Assembly: GCF_017301335.1 (NCBI RefSeq)
Contig: NZ_CP071247.1
Location: forward strand, 1,302,001-1,366,000
Reading direction: 5' to 3'
DNA: 64,000 nucleotides
From: Marinobacter salinisoli
GTDB lineage: Bacteria; Pseudomonadota; Gammaproteobacteria; Pseudomonadales; Oleiphilaceae
The notes under the pieces were generated by a model. The model made no database searches, had not been told where the DNA came from, and worked only from the letters and a program-made list of their open reading frames with translations. Positions within the stretch are counted from its first letter, which is position 1; each line of letters begins with the position of its first letter. Position numbers and translations under genes: made by a program. This document shows, one piece after another, positions 1 through 9,242 of the stretch.

Positions 1-1
1 G

Positions 2-130
2 GAACAGAACGCCAAGTTCAGTGTTGTCAGCCTCGTGCTGCACGTTCAGGGGCGGCGGCATCTGGCCAGGGTAATGCGGCGGATTCGGAATATCCGTGCC
101 GTTACCCACATCAGCCGGGTTCGTCACTGA
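2..130 (+). CDS. spoT: SpoT C-terminal ACT domain (5'-truncated by window edge)
   Basis: Frame 2 is open from the window edge to a TGA at 128-130 and encodes 42 residues containing SVVSLVLHVQGRRHLARVM and ending ITHISRVRH-like (AVTHISRVRH). This matches the C-terminal ACT domain of RelA/SpoT-family (p)ppGpp synthetase/hydrolases, a small regulatory ligand-binding fold. The position directly upstream of a RidA gene is the usual gammaproteobacterial spoT-ridA order, which is why spoT is preferred over relA. Only the last few percent of the gene is visible, so catalytic domains cannot be checked. Confidence 0.8.
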   Translation, partial: EQNAKFSVVSLVLHVQGRRHLARVMRRIRNIRAVTHISRVRH

Positions 131-208
131 GGATGACAGGGCGCCCGGTTGACACTGGCCGGGTTCTGAGGGGAGTATGGTCGTTTTGAAGAGAGGAAGT
201 TTTTAACA

Positions 209-595
209 ATGACCAATAAGTCCATTATCCAGACAGAACAAGCGCCACAGGCCATCGGCCCTTATTCCCAGGCCGTCAAAGCCGGGGATACTGTTTACCT
301 GTCCGGACAGATTCCGCTTGTGCCAGAAACCATGGAACTGGTATCGGGCGATTTTGCGGCCAACACCCGCCAGGTTTTCGAAAACTTGAAAGCCGTGTGT
401 GAGGCAGCCGGTGGCGGCCTGAAGGACATCGTGAAGCTGAACATCTACATGACTGACCTGGCCAACTTCGCCACGGTCAACGAAATCATGGCCACCTATT
501 TCAAGGAACCATATCCTGCCCGCGCTGCGGTTGGTGTGGCTGCGCTGCCCAAGGGCGTTCCTATTGAAATGGAAGCAGTGATGGTGCTGAGTTAA
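209..595 (+). CDS. ridA: RidA family 2-iminobutanoate/2-iminopropanoate deaminase
   Basis: The 128-residue product has the length of RidA (YjgF/YER057c/UK114) proteins. It carries the family blocks [20 protein letters not shown] near the N-terminus, [22 protein letters not shown] and the signature [20 protein letters not shown] near the C-terminus, including the Arg that binds the substrate carboxylate. Family members are cytosolic trimers that hydrolyse reactive enamine/imine intermediates released by PLP enzymes. A GAGGAAG ribosome site sits about 9 nt before the ATG. The gene follows spoT by 78 nt and ends at a strong hairpin terminator, so it closes that operon. Confidence 0.95.
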   Translation: MTNKSIIQTEQAPQAIGPYSQAVKAGDTVYLSGQIPLVPETMELVSGDFAANTRQVFENLKAVCEAAGGGLKDIVKLNIYMTDLANFATVNEIMATYFKEPYPARAAVGVAALPKGVPIEMEAVMVLS

Positions 596-614
596 CGCGA
601 ATCAGTGAACCATG

Positions 615-643
615 AAAAAGGGCGGTTCAAACCGCCCTTTTTT
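615..643. terminator. Rho-independent terminator after ridA
   Basis: Stem 615-626 (AAAAAGGGCGGT) pairs with 631-642 (ACCGCCCTTTTT) around a TCAA loop. A- and T-runs on both sides make it usable in both directions, fitting the convergent ridA and epimerase genes. Confidence 0.9.
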
Positions 644-658
644 GTTGTCGACTGTCCG

Positions 659-1534
659 TCAGTCTCCAATCATCTCGCGGTAACCTTCCCTGAAATCCGG
701 GTATTCAAAGCGAAAACCAGAGTCGAGCAATCGCTGATTCCGGCACCGTTTGCTGCCTGCTCTTCCGCCTGTTCGTGCGTCCTCGACCGGCTCGGCGCAG
801 GGCGTCTGCTCCCGAACCCAGGCGACTACCTTATCCAGTCTCGCCGGTTCGCTGTCGCTGGCCAGGTAAAGCTCTTCCAGTGGGCGGCCTGCCAGGGCGA
901 GCCCGACCACATGCTCAACGGCCCGTGCCGCGTCATCCTCATGGATCCGGTTGCTGAATGGCGCCGGTTTGCCCGGGTTCATCCGTCCTTCGATCACCTC
1001 TTCCAGAAAACGGCGCCGTGACGGTCCGTAGATGCCACTGAAACGCACTACGGTAGCCGGGTGGCCGCTGTTGATGGCCGCCTGCTCGCCATGCAGGATT
1101 TGCTGGCCGCTGAATCGAGCTGGCTCGGCGGGGCTGGTTTCGTCCACCCAGCTGTCATCGTCCTGCGAGTACACACTGGTGCTGCTGATGAAAACTAACC
1201 GGGTCAGAGAGTGCGGGGGGATGTGCGCCAGCAGGTTGCTCAGGCCGGTGACGTAAGCACTCCGGTAGCCTTGCTCGTCGTAGCTGGCGGGGGTCAGGCA
1301 GTAAATGACGATGTCCAGGTTGTCCGGCAGTGCGTTGGTGAGAGTATCCGGCTCCGTCAGGTCTGCCCCGATGCCGGTGACGCCAGCGGGTACCTGATCC
1401 GGGTTGCGCCGCAGACCAAACACCGTGGCCTGAGCAGAAAGGCGCTGCGCGATCGCGCCGCCGAGTTTGCCGCAGCCGGCGACCAGAATCCGGGGTGGGT
1501 GAGAGGGTTCGCACGTTGCCATAGACTTTATCAA
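659..1534 (-). CDS. NAD(P)-binding SDR-type epimerase/dehydratase family protein
   Basis: The 291-residue protein begins with a Rossmann motif, ILVAGCGKLGG (GxGxxG type), followed by IVIYCLTPASYDEQGYRSAYV, FISSTSVYS and VVRFSGIYGPSRRR, the layout of atypical/extended SDR proteins like the YeeZ group. The YxxxK pair is not obvious, so substrate and activity are unknown. The first start is TTG at 1534 with AGGATAAGG directly upstream; an ATG four codons in (1522) is an equally plausible start. The gene is convergent with ridA and divergent from oxyR, and stands alone. Confidence 0.75.
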   Translation of the reverse strand: MIKSMATCEPSHPPRILVAGCGKLGGAIAQRLSAQATVFGLRRNPDQVPAGVTGIGADLTEPDTLTNALPDNLDIVIYCLTPASYDEQGYRSAYVTGLSNLLAHIPPHSLTRLVFISSTSVYSQDDDSWVDETSPAEPARFSGQQILHGEQAAINSGHPATVVRFSGIYGPSRRRFLEEVIEGRMNPGKPAPFSNRIHEDDAARAVEHVVGLALAGRPLEELYLASDSEPARLDKVVAWVREQTPCAEPVEDARTGGRAGSKRCRNQRLLDSGFRFEYPDFREGYREMIGD

Positions 1535-1598
1535 TCCTTATCCTGTGACTCATAAATAAGTGAAAGTTCGATTCGCCTAACCGTGACCGGAGTTCGTC

Positions 1599-2558
1599 AT
1601 GACTCTCACAGAGCTACGATACGTTGTAACCCTTGCCCGGGAAAAGCACTTTGGCCGCGCCGCCGAACGCTGCCATGTCAGCCAGCCCACGCTCAGTGTA
1701 GCGGTCAAGAAACTCGAAGAAGAGCTGGGTATTCCGCTGTTCGAACGAAGCAAGAGCAGCATCCGGGTCACCGAGACCGGACAGCGTATCATCGAACAGG
1801 CGCAGCGGGTGCTGGATCAGGTCGGGGTCATTAAGGACATGGCCCAGGACGGCAAGAATCAGCTCAACTCGCCCTTGAAAGTCGGGGCCATCTACACCAT
1901 CGGCCCATACCTGTTCCCCCATCTGCTGCCTGAGCTCCGGCGGGCGGCCCCGGAAATGCCCCTGTACATTGAAGAGAATTACACCGCGGACCTGCGCCAG
2001 AAGCTGCGCCGTTCCGAACTCGATGCCATTATCATCGCACTGCCGTTCGAAGAACCCGAGGTAGTGACGTTGCCCCTGTACGACGAGCCGTTCGTGGTGC
2101 TGCTGCCGGCCGCCCACCCCCTGGCCAGGAAAGAAGAGCTGACTCCGGAGGAGCTGGCCAAGGAGCAATTGCTGCTGTTGGGGCCGGGCCACTGCTTCCG
2201 GGATCAGGTGCTTGAATCCTGCCCACCACTGGTGGAGGCGGTCACCCGCAAGGCGGATGCCAGTTCACCGGCGTTGGTGACTGAGGGCAGCTCACTGGAA
2301 ACCATTCGGCACATGGTGGCCTCGGGGCTGGGCATCACCGTGTTACCGTTATCCGCCGCGACGGCCATGCATTACCCGGACGATATTATTGCCGTGCGCC
2401 GGTTCGCACCGCCGGTTCCGTTCCGGACCGTCGCGCTTGCCTGGCGGGTCACCTTTCCCCGGCCGAAGGCCATCGATATGCTGTCGCTGGCCGCCAGTCA
2501 GTGCCGCGTTATCGAGAAGGCAAAGTCCGACACTCCCGCCGTCGCTGAGCAGGCCTGA
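1599..2558 (+). CDS. oxyR: OxyR, LysR-family hydrogen peroxide sensor and regulator
   Basis: This 319-residue LysR-type regulator has an N-terminal winged helix-turn-helix (FGRAAERCHVSQPTLSVAVK, residues 18-37) and a two-lobed effector domain. The diagnostic segment GHCFRDQVLESC places cysteines at residues 199 and 208, the same numbers as the redox pair of E. coli OxyR, which forms a disulfide on oxidation by peroxide. A GGAG ribosome site lies 6 nt before the ATG. recG begins 8 nt after the stop, so the two are probably cotranscribed, the arrangement known in Pseudomonas. Confidence 0.97.
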   Translation: MTLTELRYVVTLAREKHFGRAAERCHVSQPTLSVAVKKLEEELGIPLFERSKSSIRVTETGQRIIEQAQRVLDQVGVIKDMAQDGKNQLNSPLKVGAIYTIGPYLFPHLLPELRRAAPEMPLYIEENYTADLRQKLRRSELDAIIIALPFEEPEVVTLPLYDEPFVVLLPAAHPLARKEELTPEELAKEQLLLLGPGHCFRDQVLESCPPLVEAVTRKADASSPALVTEGSSLETIRHMVASGLGITVLPLSAATAMHYPDDIIAVRRFAPPVPFRTVALAWRVTFPRPKAIDMLSLAASQCRVIEKAKSDTPAVAEQA

Positions 2559-2566
2559 CGCGGCTC

Positions 2567-4642
2567 ATGGTGGCGCTGGAAGACATTCCGGTTTCCGAAC
2601 TCAAGGGCGTCGGTAACGCCCTCGCCGAGAAACTGGCCAAGCTGGGCATTTCCTCCCTGCAGGACCTGTTGTTTCACCTGCCGCATCGCTACGAAGACAG
2701 AACCCGCCTGATCCCCCTGGGCAGTTTGCGGATCGGCGATGTCGCCTTGGTGGAAGGCGAGGTCATGAAGGCTGATCTGGTGATGGGCCGGCGCCGGAGT
2801 CTTCAGGTGACGATCAAGGACGACACCGGTTTTCTCGCCCTGAGATTTTTCCATTTCAACGCCGCCCAGAAAAAGCAGTTGAGCGAGGGCACCCGGGTCC
2901 GGTGTTTTGGTGAGGTACGGCCCGGCCGGGCCGGATTCGAGTTTTACCATCCCGAGTACCAGGTTAATCCACCACCGATGCCCGGTGAAGGGCAAGCGAC
3001 CCTTACTCCCGTTTACCCATTAACCGAGGGTATCCAGCAGCCGCGCATACGCGCCCTGTGCCAGCAGGCGCTGGGGTATTTGCAGCGCTTTCCCGTGCGG
3101 GATTGGCTACCCGAGGCTGTGCTGGCGGATTACCAGTTGCCCGGTATCAATGACGCCATACGCACCGTGCACTCGCCCCCGGCCCATGCGCCGGTGCACT
3201 TGCTGGTGGAGGGTAAGCACCCCGCTCAGCAACGGCTGGTTATGGAGGAACTGCTGGCCCACCAGTTAAGTCTGCTCAAGGTTCGGCAGCAGATTCAGCA
3301 TCGCCAGGCACTGCCCCTGCTACCGAGTGGCGACCTGGTGGATCGCTTCCTGGATTCCCTGCCGTTCCAGCTCACCCAGGCCCAGCGTCATGTGGTTGCC
3401 GATATTCGTCAGGATCTGAGCCAGCCATTGCCCATGCTGCGACTGGTGCAGGGGGATGTCGGCTCAGGGAAGACCGTGGTTGCTGCGCTGGCTGCCTTGC
3501 AGGCGCTGGGAGTGGGTGCACAGGTCGCGCTGATGGCGCCGACGGAAATTCTGGCCGAACAGCACTTTCACAACTTCCGGGCCTGGCTGGAGCCCCTGGG
3601 TGTCCAGCTGGCCTGGTTGTCGGGCAAGGTAAAGGGCAAGGCCCGACAGGACGTTCTGGAGACCGTCCGGTCCGGGGCGGCGCGAGTGGTGATCGGCACC
3701 CACGCCCTGTTTCAAGACGAGGTTGAGTTTCAGCGGCTGGCGCTGGTGATCGTGGATGAACAGCACCGTTTTGGTGTCCACCAGCGCCTGGCACTGAGGG
3801 AAAAAGGGGTGGGTTCCGCCATGGCGCCGCACCAGCTGATCATGACCGCTACCCCCATTCCCAGAACGCTGGCCATGAGCGCCTACGCCGATCTGGACAC
3901 CTCCGTGATTGATGAATTACCCCCGGGGCGCAAGCCGATTGAAACCATCGTGATTCCGGACAGTCGCCGCGAGGAGATCATCGAGCGGGTGCGTAAAGCC
4001 TGCGCGGCCGGGCGACAGGCCTATTGGGTCTGTACGCTGATTGAAGAATCTGAAGCCCTGCAATGCCAGGCCGCCGAAGCGACGGCGGAAGAACTGGCCC
4101 AGCGGCTGTCTGAGCTGAAAGTCGGGCTAGTCCACGGCCGTCTCAAGGCGGCTGAAAAAGCCGAGGTCATGGATCGGTTCAAGGTTGGCGAGCTGGACCT
4201 GCTGGTGGCTACGACCGTGATTGAGGTCGGCGTCGATGTGCCCAATGCGTCACTGATCATTATTGAAAATCCCGAGCGCCTTGGTCTGGCCCAGCTGCAT
4301 CAGCTGCGGGGCCGGGTCGGCCGTGGCGAGCAGGCCAGTTTCTGTGTGTTGATGTATCACCCGCCGCTGTCGAGCAACGGCAAGTCCCGCCTGCAGGCGC
4401 TTCGTGACAGCCAGGACGGCTTTGTGATTGCCGAGAAGGACCTGGAGATCCGTGGGCCGGGGGAAGTGCTCGGTACCCGCCAGACTGGCATGATGCAATT
4501 CCGGTTGGCGGAGTTTGAGCGCGACAAGGGCTGGATCGAGCCTGTTCGTGAAATGGCACCGCCGCTGATGCAGACCCCGGAGGTGGTTGACGCGCTGATC
4601 CGTCGCTGGCTGGGTGAGCGCATTCGTTACGGTGATGTCTGA
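2567..4642 (+). CDS. recG: RecG ATP-dependent DNA helicase (branch migration)
   Basis: The 691-residue protein has the full RecG layout: an N-terminal wedge/OB domain (about 1-150) that binds branched DNA, then superfamily 2 helicase motifs. Walker A is GDVGSGKT at 296-303, the DEQH box is at 397-400 followed by RFG, motif III is TATPIPRT, and the C-terminal helicase lobe contains TTVIEVGVDVPNA and QLRGRVGRGEQ. RecG reverses stalled replication forks and migrates Holliday junctions. Translation probably depends on oxyR, since only 8 nt separate them and there is no clear ribosome site. Confidence 0.98.
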   Translation: MVALEDIPVSELKGVGNALAEKLAKLGISSLQDLLFHLPHRYEDRTRLIPLGSLRIGDVALVEGEVMKADLVMGRRRSLQVTIKDDTGFLALRFFHFNAAQKKQLSEGTRVRCFGEVRPGRAGFEFYHPEYQVNPPPMPGEGQATLTPVYPLTEGIQQPRIRALCQQALGYLQRFPVRDWLPEAVLADYQLPGINDAIRTVHSPPAHAPVHLLVEGKHPAQQRLVMEELLAHQLSLLKVRQQIQHRQALPLLPSGDLVDRFLDSLPFQLTQAQRHVVADIRQDLSQPLPMLRLVQGDVGSGKTVVAALAALQALGVGAQVALMAPTEILAEQHFHNFRAWLEPLGVQLAWLSGKVKGKARQDVLETVRSGAARVVIGTHALFQDEVEFQRLALVIVDEQHRFGVHQRLALREKGVGSAMAPHQLIMTATPIPRTLAMSAYADLDTSVIDELPPGRKPIETIVIPDSRREEIIERVRKACAAGRQAYWVCTLIEESEALQCQAAEATAEELAQRLSELKVGLVHGRLKAAEKAEVMDRFKVGELDLLVATTVIEVGVDVPNASLIIIENPERLGLAQLHQLRGRVGRGEQASFCVLMYHPPLSSNGKSRLQALRDSQDGFVIAEKDLEIRGPGEVLGTRQTGMMQFRLAEFERDKGWIEPVREMAPPLMQTPEVVDALIRRWLGERIRYGDV

Positions 4643-4770
4643 TGGCCGCCGTGATCTTGCAAGGTTCATCGCTTACGTCTCAGAATGGACCGGGCTTTGA
4701 ACAGATAAGACGGTTACCCCGATAAAAAATGGGCCCCATGTCGGCCTGCAGCACGATTCAGGACAACACT

Positions 4771-6135
4771 ATGCAAATACCTGTCGCAGTTCAGCGAGCT
4801 CTGGGAGAGTTCTCCTCGGGCGTTTCACTGCGCAGTGCAGGCCAGGCCGAGATCAAAGACTGCCTGCGCATGGTTCTGCTTACGGACGACGAGGGCCAGC
4901 TACAACTGGTGTGCCGAAAAGCCGACCTCATCGACCTGGAGCAGCTTAATACGCACCTTGGGCGACAGTTGAAGGTAATCGGCCGCCGAGAGCAGCTTCG
5001 CGTCCGGGAACGTGCCGGCGTGGTCGAGCTACCCGCGCTGCCAAAGCTCACCGGATGGGAAACTCTGGTGGACTCCGGAGTGGATGAGATGTCCTCGGTC
5101 ACCCTTGAACTGGCGGAGCAGGATCTGGCGCTGGTGTTACCCGGAGAGGACTTCCGATCTCTGACCGAACATGCCCGACGGATGTCTTTTGCCGTAGCCG
5201 TTGATGCCATTGCGGTAAACCTGGATGATCCCGGCCGTGACCAGGCCCAGCTTCGCCAGGCGCTGAAAAAGTTTACCGGGTTGCGCATCCAGCAGCGTCT
5301 TGAAGACACTCTTGAGCTGCCTCCGCTACCGGAAAGCGCTCAGCGTATCATCCACCTCCGGGTGGACCCCAACGCGGTGATGGGGGATCTGGTGGATGTC
5401 GTGGAGAGTGACCCCAGCCTGGCGGCGCAGGTGGTCAGCTGGGCGTCATCCTCGCTGTATGTTTCCGCCGGACAAGTGCGTTCCGTTCACGATGCGGTTT
5501 CCCGGGTGCTTGGCTTTGAGCTGGTGATGAATCTGGCCATGGGGCTTGCGCTGGGGCGTGCGCTCAAACAACCGCAGGATCACCCGGAGGGGTATGTGGA
5601 CTACTGGCAGCAGGCGATCTGGCAGGCACAGTCAGCCGGGCTCCTGTGCACCCTGATGCCGGCCGGGAAACGCCCTTTCTTTGGCCTCGCTTACCTCGCT
5701 GGCTTACTCAACAATTTTGGCTATCTGGTGCTGGCCCATGTGTTCCCGCCTCATTTTAAACTGGTGTGCCGGTCACTGGAGGCCAATCCGAACATTGATT
5801 CTTCGGTGATTGAACACCACCTGCTGGGGATTACCCGCGAGCAGATCGGTGCCCAGTTGATGGAGAACTGGGGCATGCCGCAGGAAGTGAATGCCGCCCT
5901 GCGCTATCAGAAACATGCCGGTTATGACGGCGCCCACAACGTATACGCGAGGCTGCTCTGGCTGGGGCGGCAGTTATTGATCGAGCGGGGCTTGTCGCTG
6001 GGGCCGGGCGAGCCTGTTCCACCGGGTATGTTCGAGTCGCTGGGATTGGACCCGGAAAAGGTCCGGGCCCGGTTTGATGAGCTGGTTGAGCAGAAAGACA
6101 GTGTCCTTGCCATGGCAGGGATGATGACCCAGTAA
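4771..6135 (+). CDS. HDOD domain protein with N-terminal YbaK-like domain
   Basis: The C-terminal half (from about residue 190) is an HDOD domain, recognisable by LELPPLPESAQRIIHLRVDPNA, VVESDPSLAAQVVSWASSSLY and AVSRVLGFELVMNLAMGLALG. The first 150 residues resemble a YbaK/aminoacyl-tRNA-editing fold (VLLTDDEGQLQLVCRKADLIDL). HDOD proteins lack the metal-binding HD pair and act in signalling rather than as hydrolases. I place the start at ATG 4771, preceded by AGGAC with 6-nt spacing, rather than the in-frame ATG at 4729, which has no ribosome site; this gives 454 residues. Its signal and partners are unknown. Confidence 0.85.
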   Translation: MQIPVAVQRALGEFSSGVSLRSAGQAEIKDCLRMVLLTDDEGQLQLVCRKADLIDLEQLNTHLGRQLKVIGRREQLRVRERAGVVELPALPKLTGWETLVDSGVDEMSSVTLELAEQDLALVLPGEDFRSLTEHARRMSFAVAVDAIAVNLDDPGRDQAQLRQALKKFTGLRIQQRLEDTLELPPLPESAQRIIHLRVDPNAVMGDLVDVVESDPSLAAQVVSWASSSLYVSAGQVRSVHDAVSRVLGFELVMNLAMGLALGRALKQPQDHPEGYVDYWQQAIWQAQSAGLLCTLMPAGKRPFFGLAYLAGLLNNFGYLVLAHVFPPHFKLVCRSLEANPNIDSSVIEHHLLGITREQIGAQLMENWGMPQEVNAALRYQKHAGYDGAHNVYARLLWLGRQLLIERGLSLGPGEPVPPGMFESLGLDPEKVRARFDELVEQKDSVLAMAGMMTQ

Positions 6136-6468
6136 GCGGGGTAGCTTGGCCCGGTTAAGGAAACAAAAAAAGCCGGCCCAGAGGCCGGCAAGCTCACCCG
6201 CTTGTTGCAGAGGTATCGAAGAAGTCCGTCCAGACTGATCAGGAGAAACCACTGAGGGCCCGTAAACCGCATCAACTGTGCAGCACCCTACTTGTAAAGT
6301 TAGCCAAGGGCGGGCAAAAGAAAAGCCGGGGATTGCAGGCGCGAATTTATGAGGTGCGTGTCACATTTTCCGCGCTGCGAAAGCTCTTGATTTCCCTGGT
6401 GCTTAACGGAAAAGTCCGTAGCGCCAGGTTACAAAACATTACAAAAAGCCCCCGCCGAATCGCGAGGC
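6136..6468. other. Convergent intergenic region, no gene seen
   Basis: These 333 bases between the HDOD gene and the DUF2489 gene contain no credible coding frame. They hold the hairpin at 6172-6189, a second long hairpin at 6395-6428 (CCTGG-T-GCT, a TA bulge, ACGGA, loop AAAG, TCCGT, AGC, G, CCAGG) and the DUF2489 terminator at the right edge. Confidence 0.7.
6164..6189 (-). terminator. Hairpin with U-tract on the minus strand
   Basis: GCCGGCC (6172-6178) pairs with GGCCGGC (6183-6189). Read on the minus strand the stem is followed by TTTTTTTGTTT. It lies about 280 nt beyond the DUF2489 stop codon and could be a second terminator for that transcript. Confidence 0.6.
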
Positions 6469-6471
6469 TTA
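6443..6471 (-). terminator. Terminator overlapping the DUF2489 stop codon
   Basis: On the minus strand AAGCCTCGC pairs with the GCGGGGGCTT arm (one bulged G) and is followed by TTTTGT. The stem includes the stop codon of the DUF2489 gene. Confidence 0.65.
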
Positions 6472-6927
6472 CTTGAAGGTGTGCTGGCGTATCGCCCCGG
6501 CTGCCTGACGAATGGCTTCCGCGTGTTCTTTTTCGACCGAAAAACGTTCCTTGTCCATCTTTGCCACCAGCTTTTTGTCAGCGGTCTTTCGTGCCCGGTG
6601 GGTTGGCATGTGTTCGAGTTTCTCATGCACCAGCTGGAAGATGTCGTACGGAGGTTGGTCTAACAAGGCCGGCTCAACATGGTCAAGCAGGCCTTTCAGG
6701 CGCAGGCAGGCTTCAGAGTACTCGATCTGGTCTGCTTCCACCGCCAGCGCAATAACCCGAATGCTTTCGATCATGTCGGCGCGGCGCTGGGTCTGAAAAG
6801 CCTCGGCCTTCTGCTGTCGTTTTCGTTGCTCACCCAGGCCGGCGAGCTGTCGGCGGATAAAGGTCAGCAACACAACGATGGCCGCAAGGCCAGCAATGAT
6901 CAGGGCCCACTGAAGCCACTGAGGCAT
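6469..6927 (-). CDS. DUF2489 family membrane-anchored protein
   Basis: The 152-residue product has one N-terminal membrane helix (about residues 5-24, LQWALIIAGLAAIVVLLTFI) and a charged, helical cytoplasmic part with the family-like stretch MIESIRVIALAVEADQIEYS and a conserved-looking PPYDIFQLVHEKLEHMPTH. This is the pattern of the DUF2489 family, for which no activity is established. A GGAGGAG ribosome site precedes the ATG. It starts 20 nt after the stop of the molybdopterin oxidoreductase and is probably cotranscribed with it. Confidence 0.8.
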   Translation of the reverse strand: MPQWLQWALIIAGLAAIVVLLTFIRRQLAGLGEQRKRQQKAEAFQTQRRADMIESIRVIALAVEADQIEYSEACLRLKGLLDHVEPALLDQPPYDIFQLVHEKLEHMPTHRARKTADKKLVAKMDKERFSVEKEHAEAIRQAAGAIRQHTFK

Positions 6928-6947
6928 GGTCTCCTCCTGGTTTTGGG

Positions 6948-9242
6948 TCAGGCGCGTTTGCGCTGTCGGTCAGGGCGCCAGACTTTGACCGAAACTGCCT
7001 GACCATTCAATACGGATGTGCCTACCAGTGGATCAATTTGCTCGTCGCTCAGCACATCGTTGATGCTCGCGCCCGGATGTGCCGCTGCAATTGATTGGCC
7101 GATGCCGTCCCGGTCGTGACCCCAACCGTGGGGAATGGACACCACCCCGGGCATGAGATCCTCGGTGATTTCGGCCGGCAGCACGATTTTTCGCCCTTCC
7201 GAGCTGATTTCCGCCGAATCGCCGGCCTGCAGCCCCAGCCGGGATGCATCCTTGGGGTTAATCATGAGGGTGCAGCGGTCCTTGCCCTTCACCAGTCGCT
7301 GGCTGTTGTGCATCCAGGAGTTGTTACTGCGCACATGGCGCCGGCCAATCAGGAGCAAATCGTCCGGTGCCTCCTGATTGAGGTGCGCAAACAGTCGCTC
7401 GACATCCTGCAGGTATCGTCGTGGTGCCAGATGAATCTTGCGGTCCCGGGTGAACAGGCGGTCGGGCAGAGTAGGCTTGAGCGGGCCGAGATCGACCCCG
7501 TTGGGATTGTCCTTGAGTACCGACAAAGACAATCCCTTGGGCAAATCGTTCCAGTGCCGGTTGAGCGGACTCAGCTTGGCCAGGCCCCGCAGTGGGTGGC
7601 GGCGCGGAAGGATGTCCAGAACCAGATCAATGGCCGGTTCGGCAATGCCCTTCAAGAGGCCGGCATTCATCCCATAGGGGCCGGAGCGCAGGAGCAGGTC
7701 CAGAATCGGGTCCGGGCCAAGTTGCTGAAACGCGCGCCAGCCGAGTTCGGTGCGCAGGGGCAGGCTGCCACCCTTGTTCAGCCGTTCGAGCCGGTGCGCC
7801 AGACCCAGCAGGATCTGCCAGTCGTGCCTGGTATCTGGGCCGGCATCAAACAGTGGCTCACTGTACTTGGCGGTATTTCTGACCGCGAACATGCTGAAGA
7901 TCAGGTCGTAATGACTGCGTTCCAGAGCCGCGGTCGGCGGCAGGATCACATCGGCATGGCGGGTGGTTTCGTTCAGGTAGTAATCGACTGACACCATAAA
8001 ATCAAGCTGTTCGAAGGCCTCCTCCAGTCGCCGGCCATTGGGGCTCGACAGGATCGGGTTGCCGGCAACGGTGACGAATGCCCGAATCTGGCCTGCGCCC
8101 GGCGTCAGGATTTCATCGGCCATCGTGCTGGCCGGGTACTCGCCGCCGAATTCCGGCAGGCCTTTGACCCGGCTGTGCCGTTTACCGAAATGCCCGCTTT
8201 GCCCGGCAAGAGCGCCCAGAACGACCAGATCAATGGCCGGCTGGTTGAAGAGCATGCCGCCGGGGCGGTCCAGCTTGCCAGTCAGTATGTTCAGGCAGGA
8301 CGCCAGCCACGTGGCCAGGCCACCGAACACCTGGGTGCTGGTGCCCATGCGGGTGTAAAGTGCCGCTTTCGGGGTGTTGGCCAGCTGCCGGGCCAGTGCG
8401 CGGATGTCCTCGGCCGGCATTCCGGTGTGCGGGCTGGCGGCTTCCGGCGTGAACGGCATGGCGGCCAGGCGCAGCAGATCGACATCCTTGACCAGATGTT
8501 CGGTGGCGCCCAGGTTGATCAGGTCTTCAGCAAACAGGGTGTGGACCATTGCCATCAGCAGAAAGGCATCGCTGCCTGGCCGGATGAAGTGGAATTCGTC
8601 CGCCAGTTTGGCGGTTTCCGTGCGGCGTGGATCGATGACGATCATCTTGCCACCCCGGCCCTTGAGTTCTTTGATCCGGCCACGGAAATCCGGAACCGTC
8701 ATCAGGCTGCCATTGGAGGCCATGGGGTTGGCGCCAATGCAGATGAACAGATCGGTTTGGTCGATGTCGGGGATGGGAAACAGAATCTGGTGGCCAAACA
8801 TGTCCAGACTGGCCAGCATGTGCGGCAACTGATCGTTGGAGGTGGCCGAGAACCGGTTCTGGCTGCCAATTGCCCGCATCAGTGGTGTCACGGACATCAG
8901 GGCACCGTGGTTGTGGACGTTCGGGTTGCCCAGATAAACGCCAACGCTGTTGCGGCCGTATTCCTGGCGGGTTTGGTGGAGCTTCTCGGCCACCAGGTCC
9001 AGCGCCTCATCCCAGCTGATTTCCTGCCAGCCGGTTTCCGTGCGGCGAACCGGTTGGCGCAGCCGTTCCGGATCTTCGTGGAGGTCCTGCAGGGCGACGG
9101 CTTTGGGGCAGATATGGCCGCGGCTGAGGGGATCGTTTTCGTCCCCCTTGATGGAAGTGATGCGCCCATCCTGAGTTTCAATAGCGACGCCGCACATGGC
9201 TTCGCACAGGTGGCAGGTTCGGTAGTGGGTGCCATTTTCCAT
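6948..9242 (-). CDS. Cytoplasmic molybdopterin oxidoreductase (DMSO reductase superfamily)
   Basis: The 764-residue protein starts with a [4Fe-4S] motif, Cys10-x2-Cys13-x3-Cys17 and Cys45, followed by CPKAVALQDLHEDPERL, typical of formate dehydrogenase/nitrate reductase alpha-type subunits. Later blocks include IGANPMASNGSLM, VIDPRRTETAKLADEFHFIRPG written here in part (VIDPRRTETAKLAD), and a C-terminal molydopterin dinucleotide-binding domain (LMINPKDASRLGLQAGDSAEI). There is no twin-arginine signal, so it should be cytosolic. No electron-transfer subunit gene is adjacent; only the DUF2489 gene follows. The metal ligand and substrate cannot be assigned by eye. GGAGA lies 9-10 nt before the ATG. 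Confidence 0.85.
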   Translation of the reverse strand: MENGTHYRTCHLCEAMCGVAIETQDGRITSIKGDENDPLSRGHICPKAVALQDLHEDPERLRQPVRRTETGWQEISWDEALDLVAEKLHQTRQEYGRNSVGVYLGNPNVHNHGALMSVTPLMRAIGSQNRFSATSNDQLPHMLASLDMFGHQILFPIPDIDQTDLFICIGANPMASNGSLMTVPDFRGRIKELKGRGGKMIVIDPRRTETAKLADEFHFIRPGSDAFLLMAMVHTLFAEDLINLGATEHLVKDVDLLRLAAMPFTPEAASPHTGMPAEDIRALARQLANTPKAALYTRMGTSTQVFGGLATWLASCLNILTGKLDRPGGMLFNQPAIDLVVLGALAGQSGHFGKRHSRVKGLPEFGGEYPASTMADEILTPGAGQIRAFVTVAGNPILSSPNGRRLEEAFEQLDFMVSVDYYLNETTRHADVILPPTAALERSHYDLIFSMFAVRNTAKYSEPLFDAGPDTRHDWQILLGLAHRLERLNKGGSLPLRTELGWRAFQQLGPDPILDLLLRSGPYGMNAGLLKGIAEPAIDLVLDILPRRHPLRGLAKLSPLNRHWNDLPKGLSLSVLKDNPNGVDLGPLKPTLPDRLFTRDRKIHLAPRRYLQDVERLFAHLNQEAPDDLLLIGRRHVRSNNSWMHNSQRLVKGKDRCTLMINPKDASRLGLQAGDSAEISSEGRKIVLPAEITEDLMPGVVSIPHGWGHDRDGIGQSIAAAHPGASINDVLSDEQIDPLVGTSVLNGQAVSVKVWRPDRQRKRA

